Source of the DNA: Bin80 sp026708685
GTDB lineage: Bacteria; Bacteroidota; Rhodothermia; Rhodothermales; Bin80
Assembly: GCA_965200955.1 (NCBI GenBank)
Contig: OZ241742.1
Coordinates: 3,348,001-3,412,000 of the forward strand
Reading direction: 5' to 3'
Length of the DNA stretch: 64,000 nt
The translations under genes and the position numbers were made by a program. Positions 26,305 through 36,154 of the stretch are shown piece after piece. The notes under the pieces were generated by a model, which searched no databases, had not been told where the DNA came from, and saw only the letters and a list, made by a program, of their open reading frames with translations. Numbering within the stretch: position 1 is the first letter of the stretch; each line of letters begins with the position of its first letter.

Positions 26305-28440
26305 TTACATTTTAACCCAAGTCACACCAGGATTTGCATCCAGACACTGAAATTCCTTGTTCACTTCTGAAGAATGGAGATATTCATGAATCGCACTTCG
26401 TAGGATACCTTTACCGATACCATGAATAATTTCTACAGAGGTCAGACCAGATACAGAGCCTTGATCAAGTAGTTTTGTGACTTCTGAGAGTGCTTCGTTG
26501 ACTTGATATCCTCGCACATCAAGCCGCATCTTTGGTGAAGACATGGATACGTTTCCTTTATTCTTCAAGCGTTTTTCCGTTCTGGGGGTAAGCCGGCAAA
26601 GTTCCACCTTCATTCGCATATGACCAGCGGCAACCCGTGCATATCTCCCCTCAATAGAGATGATTTCACATAGAGTGTTCCCCTCATCAATGACTGCGTT
26701 CTGCCCTACTTCAAATGTCACTGAAGGCTTGGGTAAGGCTTTACCGGGTTGACTTTTTGCACTGATTCTCTTGCGTACATCGCTTGTCTTTTCTTGTTGA
26801 TTAAATTGAGATGCATCGGGAATCTGAGATGATTCAATCTTAGCAATTATTTCTCGATAATAATCAATCAGTGATTCCAGTGTAACTTTCTCTTGACCAA
26901 GGATTTGACGTGCCCGCTTGAGGAGTGCTGGATTGAATCCCAGACGATTGGCAATCCTCAATGCATAGGAGGATCCTGGAACTCCCTGGCGGAAAGAAAA
27001 TGTGGGCTGTAGCGTCTTTTCATCAAAATCCATGGAGCCGTTCACTACATATGGAGTCTGATGTGCATACACTTTTAATGAATCATGGTGGGTGGTCACG
27101 ATAGTTGCTGCACCCGATGCTGTAAAATACTCAAGGATTGCCTGAGCAAGTGCTGCCCCCTGATCGGGATCTGTTCCTGCTCCGATCTCATCCACCAAGA
27201 GAAGAGTTCCTTCTGAAGCGACAGTACACATTTGTTTGAATCCCTGGATCCGTGCACTGAATGTGGACAGATCTAATTCCGTTGACTGGTCATCTCCAAT
27301 TTCAACAAGGATGTGATTGAACATACCAAAGACTGAATCAGGGTGCACTGGAACAGGAATACCACATCCCAGCATCATCAACATCAATCCGCATGATTTC
27401 ATGGCAACCGTTTTGCCCCCAGCATTTGGCCCAGTGATGACGATGGTTTGATATTCTTCACCGACCGAAATGGTAAGCGGGACAACGTTCTTGGGCGTGT
27501 TGGTCAAACACAGAGAAGGATTTTTCCCTTCTTGGATCTTCAAGGTTGGTTTTTCCGATAGTCTTGGAACGACTCCATCTAACCGAAGGCTGAGCTGAGC
27601 TTTGGCATGTAAAAGGTCAATCTTGCCCAAGATCATGAGATTGGTTAAAATAGCATCTGATTGATCTCGTACGATTGAAGTTAATTCTCGCAGGATTCGT
27701 TGAATTTCCCGTTGCTCTTGGTGCTCCAGAATTCGAACCTCATTGCCCAGTTCTAGGCATTGTGCTGGTTCAAGATATACAGTTTGACCTGTGGCAGAGC
27801 TATCATGTACAAACCCTTTGATTTTTCGCTTTGCATCCGCATATAACGGAATGACCATACGACCAGCACGCATGGTGAGTTGGTGTTCAGCGGCATATCC
27901 TTGCCGTATAGCCTGATTCAGTACAGAACTTAATTTGGCTCGGAGGGCATCCTGACTTTGGAGTAATTTTCTGCGAATTTTGCGTAATTCACTGGATGCC
28001 GAATCCAGAACTCGCCCATTGGGATCTAAGGCCGATTCAATTTGTTCTTCCAACTCTCGTAAAATAACGATGGGGCGAACTGTCTGGGATAGGTTTTTAT
28101 CATCAGCATCTGATAGAATGGATTGAATTCGGCGACTTGCCCGGCAGACTTTCCGAATCTCATGTAGCGAATCGGGTGAAAGCATGGCCTGCTCTGGTCG
28201 GGACTCTTCTATGTGAGACCGTACATCAATAAAATCTTGCAGAGGAAGTGTACCTCCCTGCAATAAGAAGCGTTGAAGGGAATCTGTAAGATGTAGAGAC
28301 GCATTGCGTGACCCATGATCTATGGTTGGTCGCATCATTCTGAGCTGCTCACGCCCCAGCGAACTGACGATGAAGTCATTGAGCCTCTTGCATACCACAT
28401 CCCATCCTAATTTAACAGCAGACTTGTCTGAGATCATCAT
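26305..28440 (-). CDS. mutS2: MutS2 ATPase/endonuclease
   Basis: This 711-residue protein is a little shorter than the ~780 of typical MutS2. Domains in order are the N-terminal lever/core (residues ~1-300), the MutS ATPase with Walker A (ITGPNAGGKTVAMK, ~335) and Walker B (LLLVDEIGAGTDPDQGAA, ~418), then HHDSLKVYA, and a C-terminal Smr nuclease domain (MRLDVRGYQVNEAL, ~635; IEIIHGIGKGILR-like loop, ~675). The Smr motif reads LDVRGY rather than LDLHG, as is usual in MutS2. The protein suppresses homologous recombination and, in Bacillus, rescues collided ribosomes; it is not a mismatch-repair enzyme. An alternative start is the second Met. Confidence 0.93.
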   Translation of the reverse strand: MMISDKSAVKLGWDVVCKRLNDFIVSSLGREQLRMMRPTIDHGSRNASLHLTDSLQRFLLQGGTLPLQDFIDVRSHIEESRPEQAMLSPDSLHEIRKVCRASRRIQSILSDADDKNLSQTVRPIVILRELEEQIESALDPNGRVLDSASSELRKIRRKLLQSQDALRAKLSSVLNQAIRQGYAAEHQLTMRAGRMVIPLYADAKRKIKGFVHDSSATGQTVYLEPAQCLELGNEVRILEHQEQREIQRILRELTSIVRDQSDAILTNLMILGKIDLLHAKAQLSLRLDGVVPRLSEKPTLKIQEGKNPSLCLTNTPKNVVPLTISVGEEYQTIVITGPNAGGKTVAMKSCGLMLMMLGCGIPVPVHPDSVFGMFNHILVEIGDDQSTELDLSTFSARIQGFKQMCTVASEGTLLLVDEIGAGTDPDQGAALAQAILEYFTASGAATIVTTHHDSLKVYAHQTPYVVNGSMDFDEKTLQPTFSFRQGVPGSSYALRIANRLGFNPALLKRARQILGQEKVTLESLIDYYREIIAKIESSQIPDASQFNQQEKTSDVRKRISAKSQPGKALPKPSVTFEVGQNAVIDEGNTLCEIISIEGRYARVAAGHMRMKVELCRLTPRTEKRLKNKGNVSMSSPKMRLDVRGYQVNEALSEVTKLLDQGSVSGLTSVEIIHGIGKGILRSAIHEYLHSSEVNKEFQCLDANPGVTWVKM

Positions 28441-29027
28441 TGGAATATAATTTCAATGGAATAACGATCTGTCCACGGTGATAACTGTATGCCATAAGAT
28501 GGAATACCTTCTTGAATCTACGTCTATACTACGAAAAAATCACTATTGTATAATGTGAAGTTATTCTCCATAATAACATCTTCCAGCAATGCTCAATCGT
28601 TAACAACTGGAATCCACTAATCATATATCATCATCTTGAAAGTCGTTGGACAATCTCCATGTAATTGTTGAAATTAATACTCAAGATGTTGCACATTACC
28701 TTGGGAGCAGACAATTGATTTTAATCCTACACTATTGCAACCAGTACGATTGAGACGATAAATACGAACTTGAACTAAACATTGAATGGCCTATTTATGT
28801 TCTATCAACGGGTAATTATAGATAAATCCGCAATGATCGACTATATACACCCAGTTGATGATCTTGATCATTAATGAGAGCAGAAGTAGATCCAAAGATT
28901 CGTGGATCGTTGTAATCAAAATGTGCAGGCAACTGATTCTAGAAAAAGAAATGAGTAACTCGGAGGGAAAACCCGCCCACTGAACGAATGGTCATAGGAT
29001 TAGAGGATTCAAGACTTCTAGAATCCT
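28441..29027. other. AT-rich intergenic stretch, no gene seen
   Basis: About 590 bp between the mutS2 start and the end of the DUF4249 gene. I find no coding motif on either strand. ATGAGTAAC at 28951-28959 resembles a sub-terminal motif of the miniature elements, but no terminal repeat surrounds it. Confidence 0.45.
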
Positions 29028-29993
29028 CTAATTCTCTTGAAAGATGGGGAAGACTAATTTCGTATTGGTATAACCTGCAAAAACACCCAAGCCACCGTTC
29101 ACATTAGTATACATTGGAAAAGGCTCTTCTGTTAATGGATCATAGAATTCGTTCCGTTCAAGTGTCTTGAGATACTCATAATTATCTTCACTTAGAGACG
29201 ATATGATAAGAAGTAATTCGTTTCTTCCGGCATCAATAGCTAAGTCATGAGTGGTCCCACTCCAAGAGTAAGACTTCCCATCAAACAATCTGTCTGTAAC
29301 GACAAATTCTTCATCACAAAATGATTCTCCTCCAGCTGCTCCCGATCCATCAAGTGGATCAAAAACAAAATCGTTTTCGTAGCCACATGACCATCCAGCA
29401 CTATAATCATCAAACCACATTCTCCGATACACACTGTCGGGATCTGCATCTTCCCGTCCGTACCAGTTGAATCCATATCGGTATACTCCAATTCGGTAAT
29501 AATTAGGACCAGCTCTGTCTGAAAAAACAACTCTGAGTTGATATCGGGAGAGACCATCCGTAAAGTCTGGGGGAATATCTGATGATGGCGGCAAAGATTC
29601 AATTGAATAATCAGAAATTTCAATAGATAAGGGTGCCATAGAGATTGCTTCAATACTGGGTTTGCTCGGAAAATCTACCTCAAGAGTATACATTACCCCC
29701 ATCGCTGGTCCTACGCCAGTAGTGGATACATATTCTCCCTTACCAACGTAACTCAAATTATCTACCATATTTGAGCCTTGAAAGATCTTGGCGGTTGCAT
29801 CGGCGATGTATTGTCTGGTTACATCTTGCCTTATGTTAGCTCCCAAACTTTGATGTAATGTAACTGACCAAGTTGTATCGGGGGAAAAGAAGCTTGTCAC
29901 CACTGGCTCTGAATCATATTCAGGTGCATCTACCTCAATAATGGTTTCACAACCTAAACAAATCAAAATGAATAAAGATAATAGAATTCTCAT
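29028..29993 (-). CDS. DUF4249 outer-membrane lipoprotein
   Basis: This lipoprotein of about 321 residues starts MRILLSLFILICLGC, giving a lipobox at residue 15, followed by ETIIEVDAPEYDSEPVV. The body matches the DUF4249 family (TWSVTLHQSLGANI, VDFPSKPSIEAIS, YYRIGVYRYGFNW, YEYLKTLERNEF). These proteins are regularly encoded directly after a TonB-dependent receptor with a carboxypeptidase-like domain, as here. The receptor stops at 30001 and this gene starts at 29993. They probably act with the receptor in uptake, in the way SusD does with SusC. I chose the ATG at 29993 because 18 further upstream codons would hide the lipoprotein signal and overlap the receptor gene. Confidence 0.83.
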   Translation of the reverse strand: MRILLSLFILICLGCETIIEVDAPEYDSEPVVTSFFSPDTTWSVTLHQSLGANIRQDVTRQYIADATAKIFQGSNMVDNLSYVGKGEYVSTTGVGPAMGVMYTLEVDFPSKPSIEAISMAPLSIEISDYSIESLPPSSDIPPDFTDGLSRYQLRVVFSDRAGPNYYRIGVYRYGFNWYGREDADPDSVYRRMWFDDYSAGWSCGYENDFVFDPLDGSGAAGGESFCDEEFVVTDRLFDGKSYSWSGTTHDLAIDAGRNELLLIISSLSEDNYEYLKTLERNEFYDPLTEEPFPMYTNVNGGLGVFAGYTNTKLVFPIFQEN

Positions 29994-30000
29994 AGTCAAT

Positions 30001-32481
30001 TCAAAATTCAAGTCTGTATCGAACAAAAGGAATGATGGGAAAAGCACTCACTTCCTTAAAGATGAAGTAATTCAACTCATCGTTTGACACTTGATCATAC
30101 GCTTTTTCTACCTGTAAAAGAAAAGCATTTTTTCTGGCGTAGGCATTATAGACTCCAAAGGATAAGATCCTGTGAGCCCATGAGCGTTGACGTTTGAACT
30201 GCACAGATAGATCAAGGCGATGATAAGCACTCGTTCTCACAGAGTTTCGTTCCCCGTATGCCCGCACTACGCGTGAGTGAGGGTCATCAAAAAAATCTTC
30301 TGTTCTAGCTGGATCATGTCGATATCCGTAGAACTGGCCAACGGGCAACCAAACAGCTTGGCCAGTACCATATACCCATACTGCAGATAGATCCACTGAT
30401 GGACTTAACTTCCAAATTGCGGTAGCCGACAGATCATGCAAGCGATCAAACCGAAATGGAAAAACTCGTCCCCCATTTAATTCAGGAAATTTCCTCTGTG
30501 TTTTTGTCAAACTATACCCGATCCACCCCGTAAGTCTACCCTTACTCTTACGAACAAATAACTCTCCTCCGTAAGACCAGCCTTTACCAGTTTCAACTTG
30601 AGTTTCCCAGAAATCTCCCGAGATACCAGAAGTTCTCGCACCTTCTGAATACTCTATGAGAGAATTCATCCACTTATAGAACCCTTCAACTGTAACTTCA
30701 TAAGTTCTTTTGGGGGAATTCCATGCAAAACCAGAGGCCATTTGAGTTGCACTTTGTGGTCGCACTTGATTCGTAGCAGGGACCCATAAATCCAAGGGAA
30801 GAGATAGACCGTTCGCAACGGGCAATAAATGGGAATTTTGCTTGGTTAGTGTATAGGAAGTCTTGAAAGCCATATTGTCTGAGAATTTCCACCTGGCATT
30901 CAGTCTTGGTTCAATAGAGTCATACCTCCTATCTCTCACGAAAAAACTTGAAGCACGAATACCAGCGTTCAGTGATAGTTGTGGCAATAACCTGATTTCA
31001 TCTTCAATGTAAGCATGTATTTGTGTTGCTCTGATCCTATAACCTGGATGATACACTGTATCAACGGGCACAATATCTACACCAAACTCCTGTTCTGAAA
31101 CTGTTCCAGTATTATATGCATGAAGTGTACTTCCTGCACCAAACCGAATATAGTGAATGGGGTTTGGAGCATAGTCAAAGTCTATTCGACCTATCACATC
31201 CGAAATCCCAGATAAGAAACTATCTCGATAAAACGAAAAAATGTTTGAACGATCATCCAGTTGGTGATACTGGTCACTCACTCGCGTTCCAATCCGATAA
31301 TGTGTATATCCTATCAGTGTATTGGAAAAAACCTTTCCACTCCAGACACGATTCCAACGCATAGTCGTTGATAGGTTACGCCATCCAAGATTCCCTTTTG
31401 CTTCGTTTTGTATGTTGTCAAAGTCCTGATTCCATCGTTCTCGCGTATAGGACCGATCACTACCAGCATAAAAACTAAGATACACTCGATCTTGATCTGA
31501 TATAATGTAGTTGATCTTTGCACTGGCATCATAGAAATAGTACCCCGCCTTATCATTTTCGTCAAGAAATGGATACACCAACAAATCAAGATAGGTTCTT
31601 CTAGCAGCTACGATAAATGAGGCTTTATCCTTTTTGATTGGCCCCTGTAAAGTAAAAGAAGAGCCGATTAGCCCAATGGATGCAGTTCCTTCAAACTCCC
31701 TTAAATTGCCCTCTTCCATAGTAATGTCAACCACAGAAGATAAACGCCCTCCGTAACGGGCAGGGATTCCTCCCTTGATCAATGTAACGTCTTTGATTGC
31801 ATCACTATTGAAAATACTCAGGAAACCGTAAAGATGGCTTGGATTATATATTGGTACCCCATCTAATAATATCAGATTCTGGTCGGGAGTACCACCCCGA
31901 ATATATAAACCTGCTGTTCCTTCACGCCCCGATTGGACTCCTGGAAGTAACTGCAACGTCTTGAAAATATCTGTTTCTCCTGCTAATACAGGTAGTGCAC
32001 GAATTGTTTCAACGGGTAACTTGATTTGACTCATCTGAATCGCCTCCACAGCTGATTCCCCAACTGCGGTAACCTCCAAATCATCAAGAGTGGTGAGTTC
32101 AGGAGTTAATTCAAAATTTGTTTGAATGTCTTCTGTTAACACCAAATCAATTGTACGAGGAAGATACCCTACATAGGATATGATCAAACGTACTGAATCG
32201 GTAGGAACCGTTATACTAAAAAATCCATATCGATTTGTCGTTGTACCAACAAGCATCTCAGGTGCGTAAATAGTCGCTCCAATCAAACTTTCAGAACTCT
32301 CGGCATCTACTACAAATCCACTAACCACATGATTGGATTTTTGACCAGTTTCGTCAAGTTCTTGATTCTGTGCTATGCTGTGGAGTTCAGAAATCAACAA
32401 CAAACGGCTTGATGCATTGACTTGATTTGGCAAGAAAACAACTGCAACAAAGCCGATAAGAGTTAGAATAAATTTAATCAT
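30001..32481 (-). CDS. TonB-dependent receptor paired with the DUF4249 lipoprotein
   Basis: This outer membrane receptor has about 826 residues from the ATG at 32481, which opens the signal peptide MIKFILTLIGFVAVVFLP. A CarboxypepD_reg-like domain (GFVVDAESSESLIGATIY) is followed by the plug with LLPGVQSGREGTAGLYIRGG and LILLDGVPIYNPSHLYGFLSIFN, then a barrel ending in IIPFVRYRLEF. The plug motif is typical of receptors linked to DUF4249 proteins. An ATG at 32511 is also possible and would overlap the stop of the preceding small gene. It forms an operon with the DUF4249 gene. The substrate is unknown. Confidence 0.87.
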   Translation of the reverse strand: MIKFILTLIGFVAVVFLPNQVNASSRLLLISELHSIAQNQELDETGQKSNHVVSGFVVDAESSESLIGATIYAPEMLVGTTTNRYGFFSITVPTDSVRLIISYVGYLPRTIDLVLTEDIQTNFELTPELTTLDDLEVTAVGESAVEAIQMSQIKLPVETIRALPVLAGETDIFKTLQLLPGVQSGREGTAGLYIRGGTPDQNLILLDGVPIYNPSHLYGFLSIFNSDAIKDVTLIKGGIPARYGGRLSSVVDITMEEGNLREFEGTASIGLIGSSFTLQGPIKKDKASFIVAARRTYLDLLVYPFLDENDKAGYYFYDASAKINYIISDQDRVYLSFYAGSDRSYTRERWNQDFDNIQNEAKGNLGWRNLSTTMRWNRVWSGKVFSNTLIGYTHYRIGTRVSDQYHQLDDRSNIFSFYRDSFLSGISDVIGRIDFDYAPNPIHYIRFGAGSTLHAYNTGTVSEQEFGVDIVPVDTVYHPGYRIRATQIHAYIEDEIRLLPQLSLNAGIRASSFFVRDRRYDSIEPRLNARWKFSDNMAFKTSYTLTKQNSHLLPVANGLSLPLDLWVPATNQVRPQSATQMASGFAWNSPKRTYEVTVEGFYKWMNSLIEYSEGARTSGISGDFWETQVETGKGWSYGGELFVRKSKGRLTGWIGYSLTKTQRKFPELNGGRVFPFRFDRLHDLSATAIWKLSPSVDLSAVWVYGTGQAVWLPVGQFYGYRHDPARTEDFFDDPHSRVVRAYGERNSVRTSAYHRLDLSVQFKRQRSWAHRILSFGVYNAYARKNAFLLQVEKAYDQVSNDELNYFIFKEVSAFPIIPFVRYRLEF

Positions 32482-32500
32482 TGATGCTGATTTTTCTGTA

Positions 32501-33205
32501 TTAATTGACATTAATGAAAGATGATTTATTACTAATGTTAGATATGGATTGTGACTCAGTAATATCATGATATAGATCCACCACTTCCTGAGAGGGAACA
32601 ATATCTATGCGGTCTATTTCTTTGTAACTTGAACTATAAAATGTTGCTTCTTGTAAGAAGTATCCGGTAAGAGTATACAGGGTATCTCCTATAATGAGTT
32701 GATCCTGATACTTCACAAATGCCAACTCCTCTGATTGAATAAAGTATTGGTACACTAAATACTGCATGAGAGCCTCATGGATCAGAATAGGTGCACCGTA
32801 AAGCGATAATTTTCGGTAGTCATAGTCGGTAGATGTATTAGATCTAAATCGCTTGATCGGCTGTTGATAGTCATAGAACTCAAATGGGGGGGGACTCCCT
32901 ATCAACAGCATCCTTTCAGAGATTTGACCCAACTTCGCCATATTCGTACTCAAGTTCTTGTTGATCATAATCTTCACTAAACAGCCCAGGACCTGAACAA
33001 CTCCGTAATACACAATGCTACAACAAGAACTACATGAAACGATAAAATAACTGTTCATTATAGTACAATGAATGTGACCATGAAAATTGTTGAGAAGCAA
33101 AACAATTAGAAAACGTACGCTTATACCAACGTTTTTACTATAGTTCCGAAATATTTCGCAAATTTGAAATCTTAACAGAAAATTAACATTTAACTGCAAA
33201 AACAT
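32501..33205 (-). CDS. Hypothetical protein upstream of the TonB receptor
   Basis: I do not recognise this protein. The frame is open for 234 codons, but the first ~80 residues are hydrophobic and Cys-rich without a clear signal, so translation may really begin near the ATG at 32968 (about 155 residues). The C-terminal half (GAPILIHEALMQYLVYQY, LIIGDTLYTLTGYF, EIDRIDIVPSQEVVDLY) faintly resembles the last strand and helix of a TonB plug (VIDG... IESIEVLKG... LYG), but the match is too weak to name. It lies 19 bp before the receptor start on the same strand. It could be a small accessory protein or a plug relic. Confidence 0.4.
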   Translation of the reverse strand: MFLQLNVNFLLRFQICEIFRNYSKNVGISVRFLIVLLLNNFHGHIHCTIMNSYFIVSCSSCCSIVYYGVVQVLGCLVKIMINKNLSTNMAKLGQISERMLLIGSPPPFEFYDYQQPIKRFRSNTSTDYDYRKLSLYGAPILIHEALMQYLVYQYFIQSEELAFVKYQDQLIIGDTLYTLTGYFLQEATFYSSSYKEIDRIDIVPSQEVVDLYHDITESQSISNISNKSSFINVN

Positions 33206-33423
33206 ACATTCATTCGGACTTTCGATCTCTATTAAATCATAATTCGTGATATGTCTACTCCTTCATGTTCACCGCGTGAAACGTAACATTGCAAATGATG
33301 AACCATCGCAGAGCTACCAATAAAAAGCATAGTCAACATTTGAAACCATACCCGTTCACTTGAGTAGAATGGGATTTGTTGCAATTTTCATTAACATTTT
33401 GAACCAAAATTCATTGATTTCGG

Positions 33424-34242
33424 ATGAAACCTCTTCGCATTCTCTTATCCACATCTTTCTTGGTCACAACACTGGTGTTGACTTCCACTGTATATGCCCA
33501 GAAATACAAAGAAGATTTTAATTCCGCTCAGGAAGCAGCGAAAAGTTCTGATTGGTCAGGAGCTCGTGCATTCTTTGCAAGTTCTGCCACTGGGGCTGAA
33601 GAAGCATCTGATCCAGATGTTGCACAACGAGCTCGCTACGCCGCAGCCCAGATTGATTACAAATTGGGAACAACTGCGTTCAGATCTGATGATTTTGAAA
33701 CTGCACTTGAGCACTATACCAATGGCGAGAAGATCTACCCTGCCTATATTAAAAATAAATATGGCCAAGGACTGGCTCTCAAAAATCTGGGCCAAATTGA
33801 CGAAGCCATCAATAGTTGGATGGAGGTATCTGCTGCACCCGGCGACCGGAAAACCAGTATCGCAGCTGAAAAAGCAATTCGTGACCACTTTATTAGTGAA
33901 GCTTCTTCAGCTCTTGCCAAACGCAACGCAACATCTTCGGATGCAGATATTGCCAAGGCTGCACTTGCAAGCTTGTCTGAACTCATGGAGCCAGATGCTG
34001 ATGTGCACTATTATATGGCATTGGCACACTATACCAAAGGTGAAGTGAACGAAGCAATCTCCGCTGCACAGCAAGCACTGGCTGTTCATTCTGGTAGTCG
34101 CTCTGATAAGGCTAAAATCTATTATGTCTTAGGAGAAGCCCATGTTAGAATCAATGATATTGAATCTGCAAAAGACGCATTCCAGAATGCAGTCTATGGT
34201 ACATGGAAACAATCCGCCGAGCACTATCTTGAAACGCTCTAA
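33424..34242 (+). CDS. TPR-repeat periplasmic protein
   Basis: This 272-residue exported protein has a signal peptide (ILLSTSFLVTTLVLTSTVYAQ). Several tetratricopeptide-like repeats follow: DWSGARAFFASSA (~45), FETALEHYTNGEKIYPAYI (~95), GQGLALKNLGQIDEAINSW (~115), VHYYMALAHYTKGEVNEAI (~195) and KIYYVLGEAHVRINDIESAKDAF (~235). TPR proteins scaffold other proteins; nothing here indicates the partner. It is transcribed alone, with a strong terminator 27 bases after the stop. Confidence 0.78.
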   Translation: MKPLRILLSTSFLVTTLVLTSTVYAQKYKEDFNSAQEAAKSSDWSGARAFFASSATGAEEASDPDVAQRARYAAAQIDYKLGTTAFRSDDFETALEHYTNGEKIYPAYIKNKYGQGLALKNLGQIDEAINSWMEVSAAPGDRKTSIAAEKAIRDHFISEASSALAKRNATSSDADIAKAALASLSELMEPDADVHYYMALAHYTKGEVNEAISAAQQALAVHSGSRSDKAKIYYVLGEAHVRINDIESAKDAFQNAVYGTWKQSAEHYLETL

Positions 34243-34269
34243 TCCTGTACCTCCTTGTGTTACATTCGT

Positions 34270-34300
34270 GCCTGCAGTCCCTTGGACTGCGGGCTTTATT
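34270..34300 (+). terminator. Rho-independent terminator after the TPR gene
   Basis: GCCTGCAGTCC (34270-34280) pairs with GGACTGCGGGC (34284-34294) across a 3-nt loop, giving 11 pairs including one T-G, followed by TTTATT. It separates the TPR gene from the amino-sugar operon that begins at 34315. Confidence 0.8.
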
Positions 34301-34314
34301 GTGATTGAATCTTG

Positions 34315-35031
34315 ATGATTTCATCAGAATCAGTTCTAGGTGAAGGATGTGTGATTGATGATGATGTTGAAATCGGTTCAGGTTGTATCATCGGCAATCA
34401 TGTGACCATCCACGCTGGAACCCAGATTGGAACCGGAGTTCATATTGGAGATCATAGTGTTCTTGGTGTCCAACCCATGCGTGCCAGACACAGCACACTC
34501 CAAAAGTGTATTGACCTTGATCGTTTAGTTCTGGGAGATTCTTGTTTGATTGGAACTCATGTGATCCTTTACAGGGGTTGTTCACTGGCATCTCATATCA
34601 TGGTTGCTGATTTGGCAAGCGTTCGTGAACGGGTTTCAGTGGGACCATCCACAATTATTGGTCGAGGAGTGGCTATCGAAAATGACTGTACGATTGGCTC
34701 TCTATGTAAACTGGAAACCAATTCCTATATCACTGCCTACTCAACCTTGGAAGATTCGGTCTTCATCGCCCCTGGTGTGATCACCTCCAATGATAACTTC
34801 GCTGGCCGCACCAAAGAACGATCAAAGTATTACAAAGGGGTTACGGTGCTTCGCGGTGGGCGTATTGGGGCTGGTGCTACAATTTTGCCCGGCAAAGTCA
34901 TCGGACCGGATGCAATGCTGGCTGCTGGTAGCGTCCTCACGCATGATATCCCTGCACATGAACTTTGGGCTGGAAATCCAGCCCGTTACATGAAGATGGT
35001 TCCCGAAAATCAATGGCTGGACAATCAATAA
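34315..35031 (+). CDS. Hexapeptide-repeat N-acetyltransferase, WbpD-like
   Basis: This left-handed beta-helix acyltransferase of about 238 residues is built of hexapeptide repeats (GEGCVIDDDVEIGSGCIIG, IGTGVHIGDHSVLG, IGAGATILPGKVIG). The C-terminal part (APGVITSNDNFAGRT, VTVLRGGRIGAGATILPG, AGNPARYMKMV) matches the WbpD/WlbB group, which acetylates the 3-amino group of UDP-2-acetamido-3-amino-glucuronate. It is longer than Pseudomonas WbpD (~190) because of extra N-terminal coils. It stands four bases before the aminotransferase and the dehydrogenase of the same pathway. I use the ATG at 34315; a TTG three bases earlier is also in frame. Confidence 0.78.
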   Translation: MISSESVLGEGCVIDDDVEIGSGCIIGNHVTIHAGTQIGTGVHIGDHSVLGVQPMRARHSTLQKCIDLDRLVLGDSCLIGTHVILYRGCSLASHIMVADLASVRERVSVGPSTIIGRGVAIENDCTIGSLCKLETNSYITAYSTLEDSVFIAPGVITSNDNFAGRTKERSKYYKGVTVLRGGRIGAGATILPGKVIGPDAMLAAGSVLTHDIPAHELWAGNPARYMKMVPENQWLDNQ

Positions 35032-35035
35032 ATCC

Positions 35036-36154
35036 ATGAATATCCAGATGGTGGACCTCAAGGGGCAGTATGTGAGGCTCAAAAATGAGATTGATGCCGC
35101 TATCCATGAAGTTCTGGATTCCGCACGCTTTATTCGTGGCCCTGTCGTATCCCAATTTGAGAATGCACTCACTGAATGCACGAAAGCAAAGTATGCGATT
35201 GGCGTTGCTAACGGTACGGATGCCCTTCAAATCTCTTATATGGCTCTTGATATTGGGCCTGGTGATGAGATCATTACCCCCTCATTTACCTTTATTGCCA
35301 CTGCCGAAGCCGCATCTCTTTTAGGAGCGACCCCCGTGTTCGCTGATATTGACCCAAAAACGTTTTGTCTTGATCCTGATAGTGTTGAACAATGCATTAC
35401 TCCCAAAACGAAAGCGATTGTTCCCGTCCATCTATTCGGACAACCCGCCGAGATGGATTCTCTGACGAAACTTGCGTCAAAATATAACCTACCTATCATT
35501 GAGGATAACGCACAAGCCATTGGTGCTACCTATAATGGAACTTCTACCGGAAGTATGGGAACTATGGCTTGCTGTTCCTTTTTTCCCTCTAAAAATTTGG
35601 GTGCCTATGGGGATGGTGGAGCAATTCTCACTTCGGATCCTGAATTGGAAACTCGGTCGCGTATGATTACCAACCATGGTGGTCGACACAAGTATTTGAA
35701 TGAAACCATTGGGGTGAATAGCCGACTTGATGCATTGCAAGCGGCAATCTTAACCGTCAAACTCAAACATTTAGAATCGTTTACCTTGGCTCGCCGTAGT
35801 GCTGCATCCTACTACCATTCGCTCTTTGAAACGATTGATGAAATTACACGACCCTACGAAACCCCCGAAGGATTCCATGTATACCATCAATACGTGATTC
35901 GCACCAAAAAGCGTGACGAACTTGCCGATGCACTAACGAACGCAAAAATTCCCTACGGAATCTACTACCCCGTTCCATTACATCAACAACCCGTCTTTCA
36001 AGGAGATATTACCCCAAACATAACCCTCCCCGAAACTGAAAAGGCCTGCGAGGAAGTACTTGCTCTACCCATGCATACGGAATTAACTCATGCTCATCAG
36101 GATCGGGTTGCAGAGATCGTTATCAAACATGCGAAAACCTTGATCTATGCCTAA
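35036..36154 (+). CDS. DegT/DnrJ-family sugar aminotransferase, WbpE-like
   Basis: This 372-residue PLP enzyme is of the DegT/DnrJ/EryC1/StrS family. The Schiff-base lysine is in FFPSKNLGAYGDGGA (~residue 185). NGTDALQISYMALDIGPGDEII and IIEDNAQAIGATYNG are other family blocks, and HQYVIR precedes the C-terminal part. With the neighbouring WbpD-like and WbpB-like genes it fits WbpE, which aminates the 3-keto intermediate of UDP-GlcNAcA using glutamate. It overlaps the dehydrogenase start by eight bases, so the two are coupled. Confidence 0.85.
   Translation: MNIQMVDLKGQYVRLKNEIDAAIHEVLDSARFIRGPVVSQFENALTECTKAKYAIGVANGTDALQISYMALDIGPGDEIITPSFTFIATAEAASLLGATPVFADIDPKTFCLDPDSVEQCITPKTKAIVPVHLFGQPAEMDSLTKLASKYNLPIIEDNAQAIGATYNGTSTGSMGTMACCSFFPSKNLGAYGDGGAILTSDPELETRSRMITNHGGRHKYLNETIGVNSRLDALQAAILTVKLKHLESFTLARRSAASYYHSLFETIDEITRPYETPEGFHVYHQYVIRTKKRDELADALTNAKIPYGIYYPVPLHQQPVFQGDITPNITLPETEKACEEVLALPMHTELTHAHQDRVAEIVIKHAKTLIYA

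Noticed and set aside
28951..28959. ATGAGTAAC as a further MITE end
   Set aside because: The outer GGGAATTAT part and any partner repeat are missing.
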